Of a stretch of 15,039 bases of DNA, positions 14,669-15,039 are shown piece after piece (position 1 is the first letter of the stretch; each line of letters starts with the position of its first letter). The position numbers were made by a program, and so were the translations under genes. Source of the stretch: Bacteroidales bacterium (lineage in GTDB: Bacteria; Bacteroidota; Bacteroidia; Bacteroidales; UBA7960). The DNA lies in contig SKNE01000229.1 in the NCBI GenBank assembly GCA_007120675.1, positions 1 through 15,039 on the forward strand, in the 5' to 3' direction. The notes beneath the pieces were generated by a model. The model was given only the letters and a program-made list of their open reading frames with translations, was not told the DNA's origin and did no database searches.

Positions 14669-14698
14669 TTGTTTCCTAAACTGAAATAGGTACCTTTA
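14669..14698 (+). promoter_or_regulatory. Candidate promoter for the secreted HMA protein
   Basis: TTG at 14669-14671 is followed after 19 bases by TACCTTTA at 14691-14698, one base off the Bacteroidota -7 consensus TAnnTTTG. The leader would be about 55 bases. Upstream lie a run of eight C residues (14615-14622) and a 10-base palindrome GTTTTAAAAC (14635-14644), which could be a regulator site. Confidence 0.5.
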
Positions 14699-14707
14699 TA
14701 CCTGTTA

Positions 14708-14746
14708 AATGAATCCTAATTCATTATTTGTTGAACTGTTTAACAA
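14708..14746 (+). promoter_or_regulatory. Two small hairpins in the leader of the HMA protein gene
   Basis: AATGAAT (14708-14714) pairs with ATTCATT (14719-14725) over a 4-base loop. TTGTTGAA (14728-14735) pairs with TTTAACAA (14739-14746) with one G-U pair and a 3-base loop. The second ends 13 bases before the ATG. Both stems are AT-rich and weak, so a regulatory role is only a possibility. Confidence 0.3.
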
Positions 14747-14759
14747 AAAAATTACTACA

Positions 14760-15039
14760 ATGAGAAATCTTTTCCTGATTGCCGCCATGCTGTTGCCCAT
14801 GTTCTCACTGGCCATGGGAGGTGCACAAACGGCTGAATTCAAAGTAAATGGCAACTGCGGCGGTTGCAAGGCAACCATCGAGAAAGCTGCCATGATTGAA
14901 GGTGTTTCCGAGGCTGAATGGTCAGTTGAGACAAAAATGCTCACCCTGACCTATTGTCCGGCCACTGTCAACCTGGACGATGTGCATCAGAAAATTGCAG
15001 ATGCTGGTTACTCAACTGAGAAAGTAGAATCGGCAGGGA
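14760..15039 (+). CDS. Secreted heavy-metal-associated (HMA, CxxC) protein, truncated by window edge
   Basis: The reading frame opens at ATG 14760 and is still open at the window end (93 codons visible). An N-terminal signal peptide (about 1-22, MRNLFLIAAMLLPMFSLAMG) is followed by a ferredoxin-like HMA domain with the metal motif NCGGCKATIEKAA (Cys33, Cys36) and DVHQKIADAGYSTEKV near the end. HMA domains bind Cu+ or related soft metals. With a signal peptide, this copy acts outside the cytoplasm, unlike CopZ-type chaperones. There is no lipobox Cys at the cleavage site, so it is probably a free periplasmic protein. A further domain may lie beyond the edge. It has its own promoter and is probably not part of the upstream operon. 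Confidence 0.9.
   Translation, partial: MRNLFLIAAMLLPMFSLAMGGAQTAEFKVNGNCGGCKATIEKAAMIEGVSEAEWSVETKMLTLTYCPATVNLDDVHQKIADAGYSTEKVESAG

Noticed and set aside
1..15039. Mobile elements, CRISPR arrays, tRNA/rRNA genes
   Set aside because: No transposase or integrase motif, no regularly spaced repeats, and no cloverleaf or rRNA sequence were seen on either strand.

Overview
This is an ordinary chromosomal stretch of a member of the Bacteroidota, probably a marine or anaerobic relative of the Bacteroidales/Marinilabiliales. The evidence is a large secreted C25 (gingipain-type) protease ending in a type IX secretion (T9SS) sorting domain, a promoter element matching the Bacteroidota -7 consensus TAnnTTTG, weak or absent Shine-Dalgarno sites, and an ApgM-like 'proposed homoserine kinase', a family found next to threonine genes in this phylum. 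Nothing in the window looks like an insertion sequence, prophage, tRNA, rRNA or CRISPR array.

Layout. The left edge holds the last codons of an unidentified + strand gene (1-62), then the ApgM-like enzyme (143-1351, +). A leftward block of five genes occupies 1352-10357 on the minus strand. In transcription order these are the Mg2+ channel/transporter MgtE, an SLC13-type permease with two TrkA-C (RCK_C) domains, the 1383-residue C25 protease, a site-2 (M50) membrane protease with two CBS domains, and a stand-alone CheY-like receiver. A candidate promoter at 7119-7150 suggests the protease can be expressed separately from the two transporters. The receiver and the ApgM-like gene converge with their stop codons directly abutting.

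Rightward from 10505 is a compact cluster: an OmpR-family response regulator, its HAMP-type sensor kinase, an MTH1187/YkoF-type thiamine-binding small protein, and a diverged protein of the L-fucose isomerase superfamily. Gaps are 36, 32 and 3 bases, so they probably form one operon. Its promoter carries a good -7 element, a poor -33 element and, just upstream, two copies of a 10-bp sequence spaced exactly 11 bp apart. That is the arrangement OmpR-family regulators bind, so autoregulation is plausible. A stretch of about 260 bases without a convincing gene follows, then a 63-residue orphan protein. Last comes the start of a secreted heavy-metal-associated (HMA, CxxC) protein with its own promoter, cut by the window edge.

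Most likely points of novelty: (1) a two-component system linked to a thiamine-binding-type protein and a fucose-isomerase-like protein whose presumed metal-ligand Asp is Asn; (2) the C25 protease, with an altered His neighbourhood and a glycan-binding-like module before its sorting signal; (3) the pairing of an intramembrane CBS protease with an orphan receiver. No clearly new defence or mobile system is visible.
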